This document shows positions 29,701 through 37,465 of a stretch of DNA of 64,000 nt, piece after piece. The notes beneath the pieces are model-generated. The model ran no database searches. It saw only the letters and a program-made list of their open reading frames with translations, and had not been told where the DNA came from. Source of the DNA: Pseudoalteromonas sp. XMcav2-N (GTDB taxonomy: Bacteria > Pseudomonadota > Gammaproteobacteria > Enterobacterales > Alteromonadaceae). Position numbers and translations under genes: made by a program. Position 1 is the stretch's first letter. Each line of letters opens with the position of its first letter. Location of the stretch: positions 62,001-126,000 of the forward strand of contig NZ_JAMXSF010000007.1 of assembly GCF_024124545.1 (NCBI RefSeq), read 5' to 3'.

Positions 29701-30759
29701 TATAGAAAGATCGACAACACCGCGCTTTTATTTGAGCAACAGCATGTACTTTTGGTTGAAGACAACAGCACAAATCAGGAAATCGCCACAGAAATGCTGT
29801 CATCGTTAAACCTCCAGGTAAGTATTGCTGAGAATGGTCAGGTTGCGGTCGAAATGATTAAGGAACAAGCGTTTGACATTGTACTGATGGATATACAAAT
29901 GCCTGTTATGGACGGGTATTCTGCAACAAAGTACATCAGAAAGCTCAGTCAGTTTAATGCCTTACCAATTATCGCAATGACAGCAAACGTTATGAAGGAA
30001 GATCTTCAAAAGTGTCAATCTGCCGGAATGAATGGCCATATTGGCAAACCAATCAACTTCAATCAAATGGCAGAAACAATACGCAGCCACTTATATAAGC
30101 AATCTGAGCCTACTGATCCTGTTGCGTTGCAAACTGAAGCCCAGCTGGATACGGGTAAGGAAGTGAAAAACGATGAGCAAATCGAAATAGCAGGTGTGGA
30201 CGTTGAGCGCGCTATTAAGCGGCTGGGCGGCAATGACAAGGCGTTTTGGAGCATTATTAAGAAATTTGCCAGAAACCAAATTGAGGAAAGCATTAATTTG
30301 AATCAGGCGCTGGTCATAGGTGATCTGGAACATGCTGAGCGTATTGCCCACTCTCTGAAAGGCGCAAGTGCCAATTTATGCATGGATGACTTATCAAAAC
30401 GCGCCGCAGAGATTGAAAAAGCGATTGGCAGCGGTGAGCAAGTCGAGTTGGAGCAGGTAGAGCATCTGACTGAATTTCTGAGGGGGCTACACAAGCAGCT
30501 GAGTGAACTAAATCAGGAAGATACGCCTTTAATTAAGCGAACAAATGTGGTTAGTTTAAAGGTAACGAAAGAGGATTTTACTCAGCTTGAAGCACTGCTG
30601 CTTAGTTGTGATATGCAATCAGTTGAACAGGTGCGTGAGCTTGCCGCCAGCCATAAATTGGACGAGACGACCAGTAAGCGGCTTATTGATTTGATTGAAG
30701 ATTTTGAATTTGAAGAGGCTGCCAAGGTGGTTGCCCATTTGTTAGAAAAATCAGCGTAG
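26758..30759 (+). CDS. Giant hybrid sensor histidine kinase (HAMP, GAF, PAS, HisKA, HATPase, two receivers, HPt)
   Basis: The 1333-residue protein has a first membrane helix near residues 5-25, an extracytoplasmic sensor to about 230, a second helix ([18 protein letters not shown]), a HAMP-like segment, a GAF-like domain (about 315-460), a PAS domain (about 475-590), HisKA (NMSHEIRTP, His near 617), HATPase ([12 protein letters not shown]), receiver 1 (Asp near 903), receiver 2 (Asp near 1045) and a C-terminal HPt (AHSLKGAS, His near 1198). It thus holds a full phosphorelay. ATG 26758 has an AGGGA ribosome binding site, better than TTG 26749. The neighbouring divergent response regulators are the likely targets. 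Confidence 0.93.
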   Translation: MKSLRASFFITFLMMLVVSFGIGLMSHFVRIEVNALSQKQAQLFQLTELAHELKLSSDNLTNFARAYAVTGDEKWQQLFQFVLLVRDGKVQAQSANTFDYWDNLASPHASLPELEWIENGHNIIERFQQLGAQDFELLQMQNALSTSNGLVGLERQAFNAIQGIYRDEYGNWVEGGEPDLTSAQKILFSDTFLAEKSKIMTAIGEAHRAIATRLNHELHSHQESLSTAYMFRNVFNLILLINIALSFYLLWKLYINPVASIQKQVVSNVEQGNYNFTLDESVKGELSELSMSMNKLLNDLSEQLEFNTIMKDFGLALRGKKSPHDLGEELLQFLEQRLSVPLLGLYVFEDQKALNRVAGTGYSSSCATTYSNYDSIHFHVLSTQKPYSMKFEKEQYAIELNGQKLSISELYYFPLVVSNDSIGLLELGSLVELTEQDYKWVKSVINDLAVSLQLTQNIDLQSKAEKRIVEQLELNKKILDAIPSPMYYKNSEGQYLGVNSVFNQYFGTFDADVLDATAEDIFDYEIAQVFEQSHQDLIDRESNHHYEITIENAEGDPRNFIVYEALFTNAENRLAGVVGLLLDVTERKQMEQELRLAKDKADEMSTAKGEFLANMSHEIRTPMNAIIGMSHLALRTDLTPQQMGYINKIDQAAKSLLGIINDILDFSKIESGKLEIEHIDFSLQEVLDNVVNINVIRVQEKGLEMLLDIAPDVPISLVGDPLRLGQILINLCGNAIKFTEQGEITISVTTAEQIEDQVTLKFSVKDTGIGMSREQQNKLFQAFSQADGSITRKYGGTGLGLSICKKLVELMGGSIGVHSEQGKGSEFFFTIKSGLQSAKLTNVICPDSQLAGKQALVVDDNESARAILTNLLKAMKFQVTCSASGSGAVELAQAGGYDIIFMDWKMPHMSGIDAIKHIRALELETEPKYVLVTAYGTDIGMNSEVHELIDSVILKPVNASVLLNSIMESFQLSEPQGGSESYRKIDNTALLFEQQHVLLVEDNSTNQEIATEMLSSLNLQVSIAENGQVAVEMIKEQAFDIVLMDIQMPVMDGYSATKYIRKLSQFNALPIIAMTANVMKEDLQKCQSAGMNGHIGKPINFNQMAETIRSHLYKQSEPTDPVALQTEAQLDTGKEVKNDEQIEIAGVDVERAIKRLGGNDKAFWSIIKKFARNQIEESINLNQALVIGDLEHAERIAHSLKGASANLCMDDLSKRAAEIEKAIGSGEQVELEQVEHLTEFLRGLHKQLSELNQEDTPLIKRTNVVSLKVTKEDFTQLEALLLSCDMQSVEQVRELAASHKLDETTSKRLIDLIEDFEFEEAAKVVAHLLEKSA

Positions 30760-30862
30760 TGAACCTATAGTGCCCATCAAGGGATACAAACAAAAGCGTA
30801 TCAAGCTCAACCGATTAACAGCCAGACATAGGTTTGGCTGACTTAAGCGACATTCAATATCT

Positions 30863-30959
30863 GTGTGACTTTATAACACATCGGGTTTTTATTCCGTTTT
30901 ATCGCGTATTGGATGACATCTGTATTCAGCTGAATAACTATGTGGCCTTTATTAAAATG
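30863..30959 (+). repeat. Left copy of a 97-bp direct repeat flanking the restriction-modification island
   Basis: It begins GTGTGACTTTATAACACATC and ends CCTTTATTAAAATG. The same 97 positions recur at 40751-40847 with 9 mismatches (about 91% identity by hand). Mismatches cluster at a TCCG/CTGC block and a TATTC/CTGTG block. The copies bracket all island genes. The segment is not a coding sequence and carries no obvious transposase-type terminal repeats. Confidence 0.85.
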
Positions 30960-30982
30960 TATTTTTTGTATTTAAAACCCCG

Positions 30983-31031
30983 CCTTAGTTAATACTAAGG
31001 TTGACTGGGTTTGCTGATTTACTGGTATCAT
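30983..31031 (+). promoter_or_regulatory. hsdM: Candidate hsdM promoter with an adjacent dyad
   Basis: A perfect dyad CCTTAG-TTAATA-CTAAGG (30983-31000) directly precedes TTGACT (31001-31006). TATCAT (31026-31031) follows after 19 bases. The hsdM ATG is at 31064. The dyad could be an operator or an upstream terminator, as the T-run is short. The remainder of the 30760-31063 gap holds the left direct repeat and AT-rich sequence. Confidence 0.45.
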
Positions 31032-31063
31032 AGGGTCAATTTTTCGACCTCAAGAAACCCGAA

Positions 31064-32782
31064 ATGAACGAACAAGAACAACGATTTCTCAAAGAGCTGG
31101 AAAGTAAGCTCTGGACGGCCGCAGACAAACTGCGTGCATCACTGGATGCCTCTCAATACAAACATGCGGTGCTGGGGTTAATTTTCGTTAAATACGTGTC
31201 CGACGCCTTCTCGCTGCGCCAGCAAGAACTAAAACAGGAATTTGCAGACCCGGAACACGAGTATTATCTTGACCCCGAAGGGTTCACGCCGCAGGAGCTT
31301 GAGCAGGAAATCGCACTTGAGCTGGAGCAGCGCGATTACTACAAAGAGAAAAACGTATTCTGGTTGCCAACGGAGTCTCGCTGGCAGTTCCTGCAAGACA
31401 ACGGCCCTCTGGTTATTGGGGGCGCTGAGTTAGAGTTTGATGGCCCAAACCAGCAAAAAATCACCAAGAAGATCACGTCTGTCGGGCATTTGATTGATAA
31501 CGCGCTGGAAGGCATCGAGCGCGACAACCAAAAGCTAAAAGGCGTACTCAATAAGCACTACGCCGCTTTAAAAATTGATCAGGCAAAACTGAACGAGCTG
31601 ATCAACCTCATTGCGACCATTCCGTTTCATCATAAGTCACTTAACAGTAAAGATATTCTGGGCCATATTTACGAGTACTTTTTAGGTCAGTTTGCGCTTG
31701 CCGAAGGTAAAAAGGGCGGTCAGTTCTACACCCCTGCGTCTATCGTTTCACTGATTGTTGAGATGATAGAACCGTTCGAAGGCCGCGTGTATGACCCGGC
31801 AATGGGCTCCGGCGGTTTCTTTGTACAATCTGAGAAGTTTATTGAGCGCCGCGCACACCAAAAAGACATCGACCCGCTTACGCAAAAACAAAGGATCTCG
31901 ATTTACGGTCAGGAATACAACTACACCACATGGCAGCTGGCTGCGATGAACATGGCGATTCGTGGTCTGGATTACGATTTTGGTAAAGAGCCTGCCAGTA
32001 CCTACACCAATGACCAGCATCCCGATTTACGCGCTGACTTCATCATGGCAAACCCGCCTTTCAACATGAAAGAGTGGAATACGGGGGTGGATGATAACGA
32101 CCCGCGCTGGCTATATGGCAAACCGCCTTCAGGTAACGCCAACTTTGCCTGGATGCAGCACATGCTTTATCACCTTGCCCCGGATGGCTCTCAGGCCTTG
32201 TTGCTTGCTAATGGCTCTATGAGTTCAACCACCAACAACGAAGGCGACATTCGCGCCACCTTAGTTGAGCAGGATCTGGTCGAGTGTATGGTGGCGCTGC
32301 CAGGACAACTGTTTACCAATACTCAGATCCCGGCTTGTATCTGGTTCTTAACCAAAAACAAGAAAGCACGCACGGATAAGTCGGGCCGCAAGCTGCGTGA
32401 TCGCACAGGCGAGGTGCTGTTTATTGATGCGCGTAACCTTGGCTATATGAAAGATCGTGTACTGCGCGATTTTACCCCAGATGATATCCAGAAAGTCGCC
32501 GACCTGTACCACGCCTGGAAAACAGGGGAAGCTGTGAACGGCGTGACTTACGAAGATCAGGCGGGCTTTTGCAAATCAGCAACCTTAGCAGAGATTAAAA
32601 AACACGATTGTGTGCTGACGCCGGGGCGTTACGTGGGCGCCGCTGAAGAAGAGGATGACGGTGTGCCTTTCGCTGAGAAAATGGCAACGCTAACCGCTAA
32701 ACTGAGTGAGCAGTTTGCGGAATCTGCAAAGCTGGAAGCTCAAATCAAAAAGAACCTCAAAGGACTGGGCTATGAGCTCTGA
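31064..32782 (+). CDS. hsdM: Type I restriction-modification DNA methyltransferase subunit HsdM
   Basis: The 572-residue protein has the HsdM N-terminal helical region (LWTAADKLRASLDASQYKH), the GGQFYTPASIVSLIVEM entry motif, S-adenosylmethionine motif I (DPAMGSGGFF), and the N6-adenine methylase motif NPPF near residue 330. With HsdS it methylates adenine in a bipartite target, and with HsdR it forms the restriction complex. The C-terminus is KKNLKGLGYEL. Normally hsdS would follow directly; here the DUF1016 gene starts inside the last codons (ATG 32772) and a second copy of this tail appears just before hsdS. Confidence 0.96.
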   Translation: MNEQEQRFLKELESKLWTAADKLRASLDASQYKHAVLGLIFVKYVSDAFSLRQQELKQEFADPEHEYYLDPEGFTPQELEQEIALELEQRDYYKEKNVFWLPTESRWQFLQDNGPLVIGGAELEFDGPNQQKITKKITSVGHLIDNALEGIERDNQKLKGVLNKHYAALKIDQAKLNELINLIATIPFHHKSLNSKDILGHIYEYFLGQFALAEGKKGGQFYTPASIVSLIVEMIEPFEGRVYDPAMGSGGFFVQSEKFIERRAHQKDIDPLTQKQRISIYGQEYNYTTWQLAAMNMAIRGLDYDFGKEPASTYTNDQHPDLRADFIMANPPFNMKEWNTGVDDNDPRWLYGKPPSGNANFAWMQHMLYHLAPDGSQALLLANGSMSSTTNNEGDIRATLVEQDLVECMVALPGQLFTNTQIPACIWFLTKNKKARTDKSGRKLRDRTGEVLFIDARNLGYMKDRVLRDFTPDDIQKVADLYHAWKTGEAVNGVTYEDQAGFCKSATLAEIKKHDCVLTPGRYVGAAEEEDDGVPFAEKMATLTAKLSEQFAESAKLEAQIKKNLKGLGYEL

Positions 32783-33821
32783 GTTAAGCAGTGCATCATT
32801 GCTAAACGACATCAAACAAATCGTTGAGCAGGCCAGAGGGCAAGTTAAACAGACGGTTAATGCGGCGATGGTGCAAGCCTACTGGCAGATCGGCTGTTTA
32901 ATCGTTGAGCATGAACAGCAAGGCAATAACCGCGCAGAGTATGGCAAGGCGCAGTTAAAGCAGCTTTCTGAGCAGCTGACCCGTGAGTTTGGTAAAGGTT
33001 TTGATGTGACTAACCTGCGCAATATGCGCCGGTTTTATCTGGCGTTTGAAAAACGAGAGACAGTGTCTCTCGAATTGAGTTGGTCTCATTACAACCAGCT
33101 ATCGCGGATAGAAAAAGACAGCGCGCGCTTATGGTATCAGCAAGAGGCCATCGCGCAGAGTTGGAGCGTGCGAGCTTTAGAAAGACAAATTGGCGCGTTG
33201 TATTACGAGCGCTTGCTTGCCAGTAAAGACAAGGCGCTGGTAGAAACTGAAGCGGCGCAAAAAACAGCGCCTTTAGCTGAAACAGCCAAAGACTACCTGC
33301 GCGACCCCTACGTGCTGGATTTCTTAAACCTGCAAGATAAAACCTATCAGGAATCAGAGCTTGAGCAGCGTATTATTGAAAACTTGCAGCAGTTTTTGCT
33401 GGAGCTGGGCAAAGGCTTTGCGTTTGTTGAGCGTCAGCAGCGCATTCGCTTTGATGATGAAGACTTTTATATCGACCTGGTGTTCTACAACTTCAAACTT
33501 AAGTGCTTTTTGCTGGTGGACCTGAAAATAGGCAAGCTCAAACATCAGGATGTTGGGCAAATGGACACCTATGTGCGTTTGTACGACAACAAACTAAAAG
33601 GCGACGACGACAACCCCACCATCGGCCTGGTGTTGTGCAGCGAAAAGAGCGAAGCGGTAGTGAAATACTCGGTGCTGTCGGACCAAAAACAGTTGTTTGC
33701 AGCCAAATATCTCCCTTACTTACCAAGCGAAGAAGAGCTTAAACAAGAATTGCAGCGCGAGCGCGATAAAGCACAGCAAGCATTACTGGCACAGCAGGAA
33801 AAAAACAATGAAGCAGAATAA
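32772..33821 (+). CDS. DUF1016 (YhcG-type) PD-(D/E)XK nuclease
   Basis: About 349 residues. The N-terminal half (AMVQAYWQIGCLIVEHEQQG, then LTREFGKGFDVTNLRNMRRF) is the DUF1016 N-terminal domain; the C-terminal half has a PD-(D/E)XK core with DDEDFYIDLVFYN and LLVDLKIGKL. Such nucleases occur beside many type I restriction systems; their role is not settled, but an added nuclease is likely. The start overlaps the HsdM stop by 11 bases, exactly as hsdS normally would. The gene ends inside the following small ORF. A charged glutamine-rich tail (QRERDKAQQALLAQQEKN) could mediate contact. The track start at 32706 lies inside hsdM and is not used. Confidence 0.9.
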   Translation: MSSELSSASLLNDIKQIVEQARGQVKQTVNAAMVQAYWQIGCLIVEHEQQGNNRAEYGKAQLKQLSEQLTREFGKGFDVTNLRNMRRFYLAFEKRETVSLELSWSHYNQLSRIEKDSARLWYQQEAIAQSWSVRALERQIGALYYERLLASKDKALVETEAAQKTAPLAETAKDYLRDPYVLDFLNLQDKTYQESELEQRIIENLQQFLLELGKGFAFVERQQRIRFDDEDFYIDLVFYNFKLKCFLLVDLKIGKLKHQDVGQMDTYVRLYDNKLKGDDDNPTIGLVLCSEKSEAVVKYSVLSDQKQLFAAKYLPYLPSEEELKQELQRERDKAQQALLAQQEKNNEAE

Positions 33822-33891
33822 TAAGGTTGAGCTGGTAGTGATAAAAGTTGATAACAAGAAGAACTTAGCGGGGTTGGGATATGAGTTGTGA
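33808..33891 (+). CDS. 27-residue ORF ending in a second HsdM-like C-terminal tail
   Basis: ATG 33808 has an AGGAA ribosome binding site 7 bases upstream and lies inside the end of the DUF1016 gene. The 27-residue product ends KKNLAGLGYEL, while HsdM ends KKNLKGLGYEL. Over the last 36 bases the two share about 25 positions, so the protein tail is kept although most wobble bases differ. The stop overlaps the hsdS ATG (33881), the normal hsdM-hsdS coupling. It may be a leader peptide that carries ribosomes into hsdS, or the scar of a different hsdM allele. Whether the peptide itself matters is unknown. Confidence 0.6.
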   Translation: MKQNNKVELVVIKVDNKKNLAGLGYEL

Positions 33892-35143
33892 TGTTCGTGC
33901 AATGTGGGAACTTGTTGGTGGTAAAGCTCCTGCGCATTGGGATTTTACAACATTAGAAAAGTTGCTCGAAACTCCAAAGTCGGTCTCTGTAGGTGTTATG
34001 TATCCGGGATCTGATACCGAAGGTGGGGTTCCTTTAATAAAAGTATCTGATGTGAAAAATGGTGTCCTTGTTGGAAAACCAGATTTTTGTATCAGTGCTG
34101 AGGTTGATGAAGAGTATAAGAGAACTAGATTAAACGGAACTGAATTGCTCATAACATTGGTAGGCAATCCGGGGGATTGCGTTTTAGTTACAAAGGAAAT
34201 GAAAGACTGGAATGCTGCACGAGCGCTTGCAGTAGTAAGGTTGAAAAATTTGGAGCTGCGAGAGTGGCTTAGATATGTGTTATTAAGCAGACCTGCAAAG
34301 CACATAATAGATGCTCGTTTGAACACAACAGTTCAGAAAACACTAAACCTTAAAGATGTTAAAGAGCTGCCAATTCCTCTCCCTCCAGCAAGTGAAAGAG
34401 ATTTAATTACAAAGAACATTAGAGATATAGAAAAGAAACTTATTCTTAATTCTCAAACAAACCAAACCCTAGAAGAAATGGCGCAAACCATCTTTAAATC
34501 ATGGTTTGTCGATTTTGACCCCGTGAAAGCCAAGATGAATGGCGAACACCCAGAGGGTATGGATGCGGCGACTGCCTCGCTATTCCCCGACAAGCTCGTT
34601 GAATCTGAGCTGGGGTTGATTCCTGAGGGGTGGGAACCGAAGCAGCTAAAAGACATCCTCGAATTGGCCTATGGCAAAGCGTTAAAGAAAACAGACCGTG
34701 TAGAAGGTAAAGTGCCTGTATATGGCTCTGGCGGATTGACTGGTTTCCACAACCAAAGTCTTGTTGAAGGCCCTGGAGTTATCGTTGGCCGTAAAGGGAC
34801 AGTTGGTTCTGTCTACTGGGAACCTAAAGCGTTTTTTCCAATTGATACAGTATTCTATGTTAAGCCCAAAGCAGGTTACTCACTGAAGTATTGCCATTTA
34901 GTTCTGCAAAATCTTGGGTTAAAAAACATGAATACTGATGCAGCTGTCCCGGGGTTAAACCGCAATAATGCATACCGCTTGGGTGTATTAACTCCAAGTC
35001 CAGTTGTACTCAATAAGTTTAATATTATTATGCAGTCCTTCCAATGCCAGATAGACGCTAATAATGTTCAAAGTACTAACCTGTCTTTATTGCGCGACAC
35101 ACTTCTGCCAGAGCTGCTTTCTGGAAATTTATTAATACCGTGA
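33881..35143 (+). CDS. hsdS: Type I restriction-modification specificity subunit HsdS
   Basis: The 420-residue protein has two target recognition domains, about 15-185 and 245-400, each followed by a conserved helical spacer. The central spacer is clear (MAQTIFKSWFVDFDPVKAKM, then LVESELGLIPEGW). The subunit reads the bipartite DNA target and holds the HsdM and HsdR subunits. Its C-terminus (LLPELLSGNLLIP) departs from the usual LSGEIEL-type end, and that missing ending is found downstream after the FRG gene at 36458-36520. The gene appears more AT-rich than hsdM and hsdR. The start overlaps the stop of the 27-residue ORF. Confidence 0.94.
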   Translation: MSCDVRAMWELVGGKAPAHWDFTTLEKLLETPKSVSVGVMYPGSDTEGGVPLIKVSDVKNGVLVGKPDFCISAEVDEEYKRTRLNGTELLITLVGNPGDCVLVTKEMKDWNAARALAVVRLKNLELREWLRYVLLSRPAKHIIDARLNTTVQKTLNLKDVKELPIPLPPASERDLITKNIRDIEKKLILNSQTNQTLEEMAQTIFKSWFVDFDPVKAKMNGEHPEGMDAATASLFPDKLVESELGLIPEGWEPKQLKDILELAYGKALKKTDRVEGKVPVYGSGGLTGFHNQSLVEGPGVIVGRKGTVGSVYWEPKAFFPIDTVFYVKPKAGYSLKYCHLVLQNLGLKNMNTDAAVPGLNRNNAYRLGVLTPSPVVLNKFNIIMQSFQCQIDANNVQSTNLSLLRDTLLPELLSGNLLIP

Positions 35144-35157
35144 CCAAGGAGGGATAA

Positions 35158-36447
35158 ATGAGTTCGATATATACCTCGGATGAGCATTACGAGGACCAAG
35201 ATGAAAAGTATTATCTAAACCTTCCTCTGTGGCCTAAGTTCGCTATCCATAATAAAACTATTGATGGAATGATACCCTCTTGCAGAGTTGAGTCTTGGGA
35301 GGATTTTGATCAAGTTGTGAAACACTACTGCGATAATGATACAGAAGGAAGTTATGTATTTAGAGGGCAGAAACATTACAAATGGCAATTAGAGCCGACG
35401 TTAGATCGACTCGTAAATGGTGCTGTGACCAGAGATGTTGCTGAGAAACAGTTGCATAACTTTCGTCTTTCAACTAGAGGACGGATCAATGATAAAGCGA
35501 TATTACGTAATGATAGTGAGTTGTGGGCGCTTGGGCAACATCATGGACTAGCAACCCCCTTACTAGACTGGAGTTTATCTCCATATGTGGCTTTATTTTT
35601 TGCTTTTGAAGGTGAAGATGATCCAACATGGATTGACGACAATGGTGAAGTATCTAACTATAGTAGAACGATTTTTGTACTAAACAAATCATTTATTCAG
35701 GATCTTAACGACATAGAGAGCTCCGAAGATGGAGAAGTACTTAAGATCGTTGAACCATCTATAGATGATCATGGTCGACTCGTTAATCAGGCTGGCTTGT
35801 TTACCTTTGCTCCATACGGTGAAATTTTAGAGTCAGCATTAGAGCAGCATTTAATTGACTCAGGTGTAGATACTAATGAAGTTGCAGTGTTATCGGAATA
35901 TATTTGTCGCATTCATATTCCCAATGAGCCTAATACTCGTAATAAATGTTTGAAAAAGCTACACAAGATGAATATTCATCACGCAAGTCTATTTCCTGAT
36001 TTGATTGGAGCTTCTGGTTATTGCAATGATTTAATTCGAGAGGCATTACTTGCACGTAAAGCTAGATCAACAGATGAAGACAACTCTGCAATTGTTGAAG
36101 CACCAGTGGTCAGTGTATCAACACCATCTTGGGATAAACATAGGTTAGAGTCGACTACAACGAAGTCAATACTGCTCGAGTCTCTAATTATTGAAGAATC
36201 AATCCGAGGGAAAATTTCGCCTAGTGAGCTAAGTAATGTGGTAGATGATTTACTTGAATTTATAAACCAAAAGGCGGGAGTTGATTGGTATAAGAAAGAG
36301 CCGGTTTTAGCTCGTTTGCGAAACATCGTTCGTCGACAATTGAGAAAAACAAATTTTCCTGATGATTTTATTTCACCATCAGCAAATGCATTAATTTCAA
36401 AAGCCGCAGATATGAGCAAAGCTGTGGAAAGTATGTCTACTAAGTAA
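35158..36447 (+). CDS. FRG-domain protein with an HsdR-like C-terminal tail
   Basis: The 429-residue protein has an FRG domain (about 40-250) with YVFRGQKHYKWQLEPTLDR, GQHHGLATPLLDWSLSPYVA and LFFAFEG, typical of FRG proteins found in defence loci. Its C-terminal segment (about 374-423) reads GVDWYKKEPVLARLRNIVRR, and the HsdR of this locus has TVDWQKRESVRARMRNLVRR (from residue 1036): 16 of 31 positions are identical across the core. In HsdR this C-terminal region contacts the methyltransferase. An AAGGAGG ribosome binding site lies before ATG 35158. The gene is AT-rich and lies between hsdS and the HARE gene. It is probably an effector that uses the HsdM/HsdS core; this is inference. Confidence 0.85.
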   Translation: MSSIYTSDEHYEDQDEKYYLNLPLWPKFAIHNKTIDGMIPSCRVESWEDFDQVVKHYCDNDTEGSYVFRGQKHYKWQLEPTLDRLVNGAVTRDVAEKQLHNFRLSTRGRINDKAILRNDSELWALGQHHGLATPLLDWSLSPYVALFFAFEGEDDPTWIDDNGEVSNYSRTIFVLNKSFIQDLNDIESSEDGEVLKIVEPSIDDHGRLVNQAGLFTFAPYGEILESALEQHLIDSGVDTNEVAVLSEYICRIHIPNEPNTRNKCLKKLHKMNIHHASLFPDLIGASGYCNDLIREALLARKARSTDEDNSAIVEAPVVSVSTPSWDKHRLESTTTKSILLESLIIEESIRGKISPSELSNVVDDLLEFINQKAGVDWYKKEPVLARLRNIVRRQLRKTNFPDDFISPSANALISKAADMSKAVESMSTK

Positions 36448-36457
36448 CAAAGCTGTT

Positions 36458-36520
36458 CCCAAATTACTTTCCGGCGAAATCGAGTTAGAACAGACTCAAG
36501 AATTAGCAGAGGTCAAATAA
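36458..36520 (+). pseudogene. hsdS: Remnant of an hsdS 3' end
   Basis: Read in frame this stretch gives PKLLSGEIELEQTQELAEVK and stops at TAA 36518-36520, the usual end of an HsdS protein (LLSGEIEL type). The intact hsdS upstream has a different ending. The TAA overlaps the ATG of the HARE gene (TAATG), the expected coupling of an hsdS followed by that gene. It therefore marks the original operon junction into which the FRG gene was placed. Confidence 0.8.
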
Positions 36521-37449
36521 TGGCAACCCGAGTAGAAATGATTATCGACACGCTTAAGGCGAACCCCGACAAGAAGTTTACTGCTCGGGAGTTAGCCAAA
36601 GAATTTGTGCTTCGATATCCACAAGAAATCGCTGAAAAACAAGAAAACCCGCGCTACAACACCGAAGACAAGCTGATTGCCCAGCTGGCGGCAGAAATTG
36701 GCGGGGAGCGAACACAAAGAGCGAAAGCGGTATGTTCTCATGTTGCTACACGTGACAAACCAAGACCCCGGGTTTACTACTGGGAGCAGGAGCCTAAACC
36801 TGCTGATAAAGAGGACGACCTTAGCGACACCGATGAATCAGACGTCGATACGCCGCTTGCGCCGTCTAGCTTAAGCGAGCAGGACCTCTACCCAATGTTG
36901 ATTGAGTACCTCAGTAAGGATCTGGGCCTTTACTGTCAGCGTATTGATGAGCGTAAATCTAAAAACGCTCATGGCAGCGGTGGCAATCACTGGTTACATC
37001 CCGATGTGGTAGCGCTGGAGCCGCTCGACCAGGGGTGGGATGAAATTGTCAGAAGTTGTGTGCGCAGCGGTAATCACAGCTCGGTGCGGCTGTGGTCTTT
37101 TGAGGTGAAGAAACACCTTACCAAAGGTAATGTACGAAAATACTTTTTTCAGGCGGTATCGAATTCGAGCTGGGCTAACTTTGGCTACCTTGTGGCAACG
37201 GGCTTAAACAGCGACGTTGAAGGCGAGCTGCAAATGCTCTCGAGCTTGCACGGGATTGGCGTGCTGCTCCTGGATACCGAATCTTTGTTTGACAGCCAGA
37301 TACTTATTCCTGCTCAGGAGCGAGTCAACGTAGATTGGCAATCTGCAAACCGGATCGTGGCTGAAAACAAGGATTTTCACCATTACATTGAGCAGGTTGG
37401 CATTTACAACCAAACCGGGCGGTTAATAAAGAGCGCATGGAATAAATAA
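36520..37449 (+). CDS. HARE-HTH and PD-(D/E)XK protein (HrgA/COG2958-like)
   Basis: The 309-residue protein has an N-terminal HARE-type winged helix (residues 1-90: VEMIIDTLKANPDKKFTARE, then LAKEF) found in restriction-associated proteins, a charged linker, and a C-terminal domain with WLHPDVVAL and RLWSFEVKKHL, which fit the D...ExK part of a PD-(D/E)XK nuclease fold. Related proteins sit beside type I and other restriction systems and may help target modified or specific DNA. The ATG overlaps the stop of the hsdS remnant (TAATG), so it belonged to the original hsdS-hsdR operon. hsdR follows after 16 bases. The exact function is uncertain. Confidence 0.75.
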   Translation: MATRVEMIIDTLKANPDKKFTARELAKEFVLRYPQEIAEKQENPRYNTEDKLIAQLAAEIGGERTQRAKAVCSHVATRDKPRPRVYYWEQEPKPADKEDDLSDTDESDVDTPLAPSSLSEQDLYPMLIEYLSKDLGLYCQRIDERKSKNAHGSGGNHWLHPDVVALEPLDQGWDEIVRSCVRSGNHSSVRLWSFEVKKHLTKGNVRKYFFQAVSNSSWANFGYLVATGLNSDVEGELQMLSSLHGIGVLLLDTESLFDSQILIPAQERVNVDWQSANRIVAENKDFHHYIEQVGIYNQTGRLIKSAWNK

Positions 37450-37465
37450 TAAGGATAAAGGGTTA

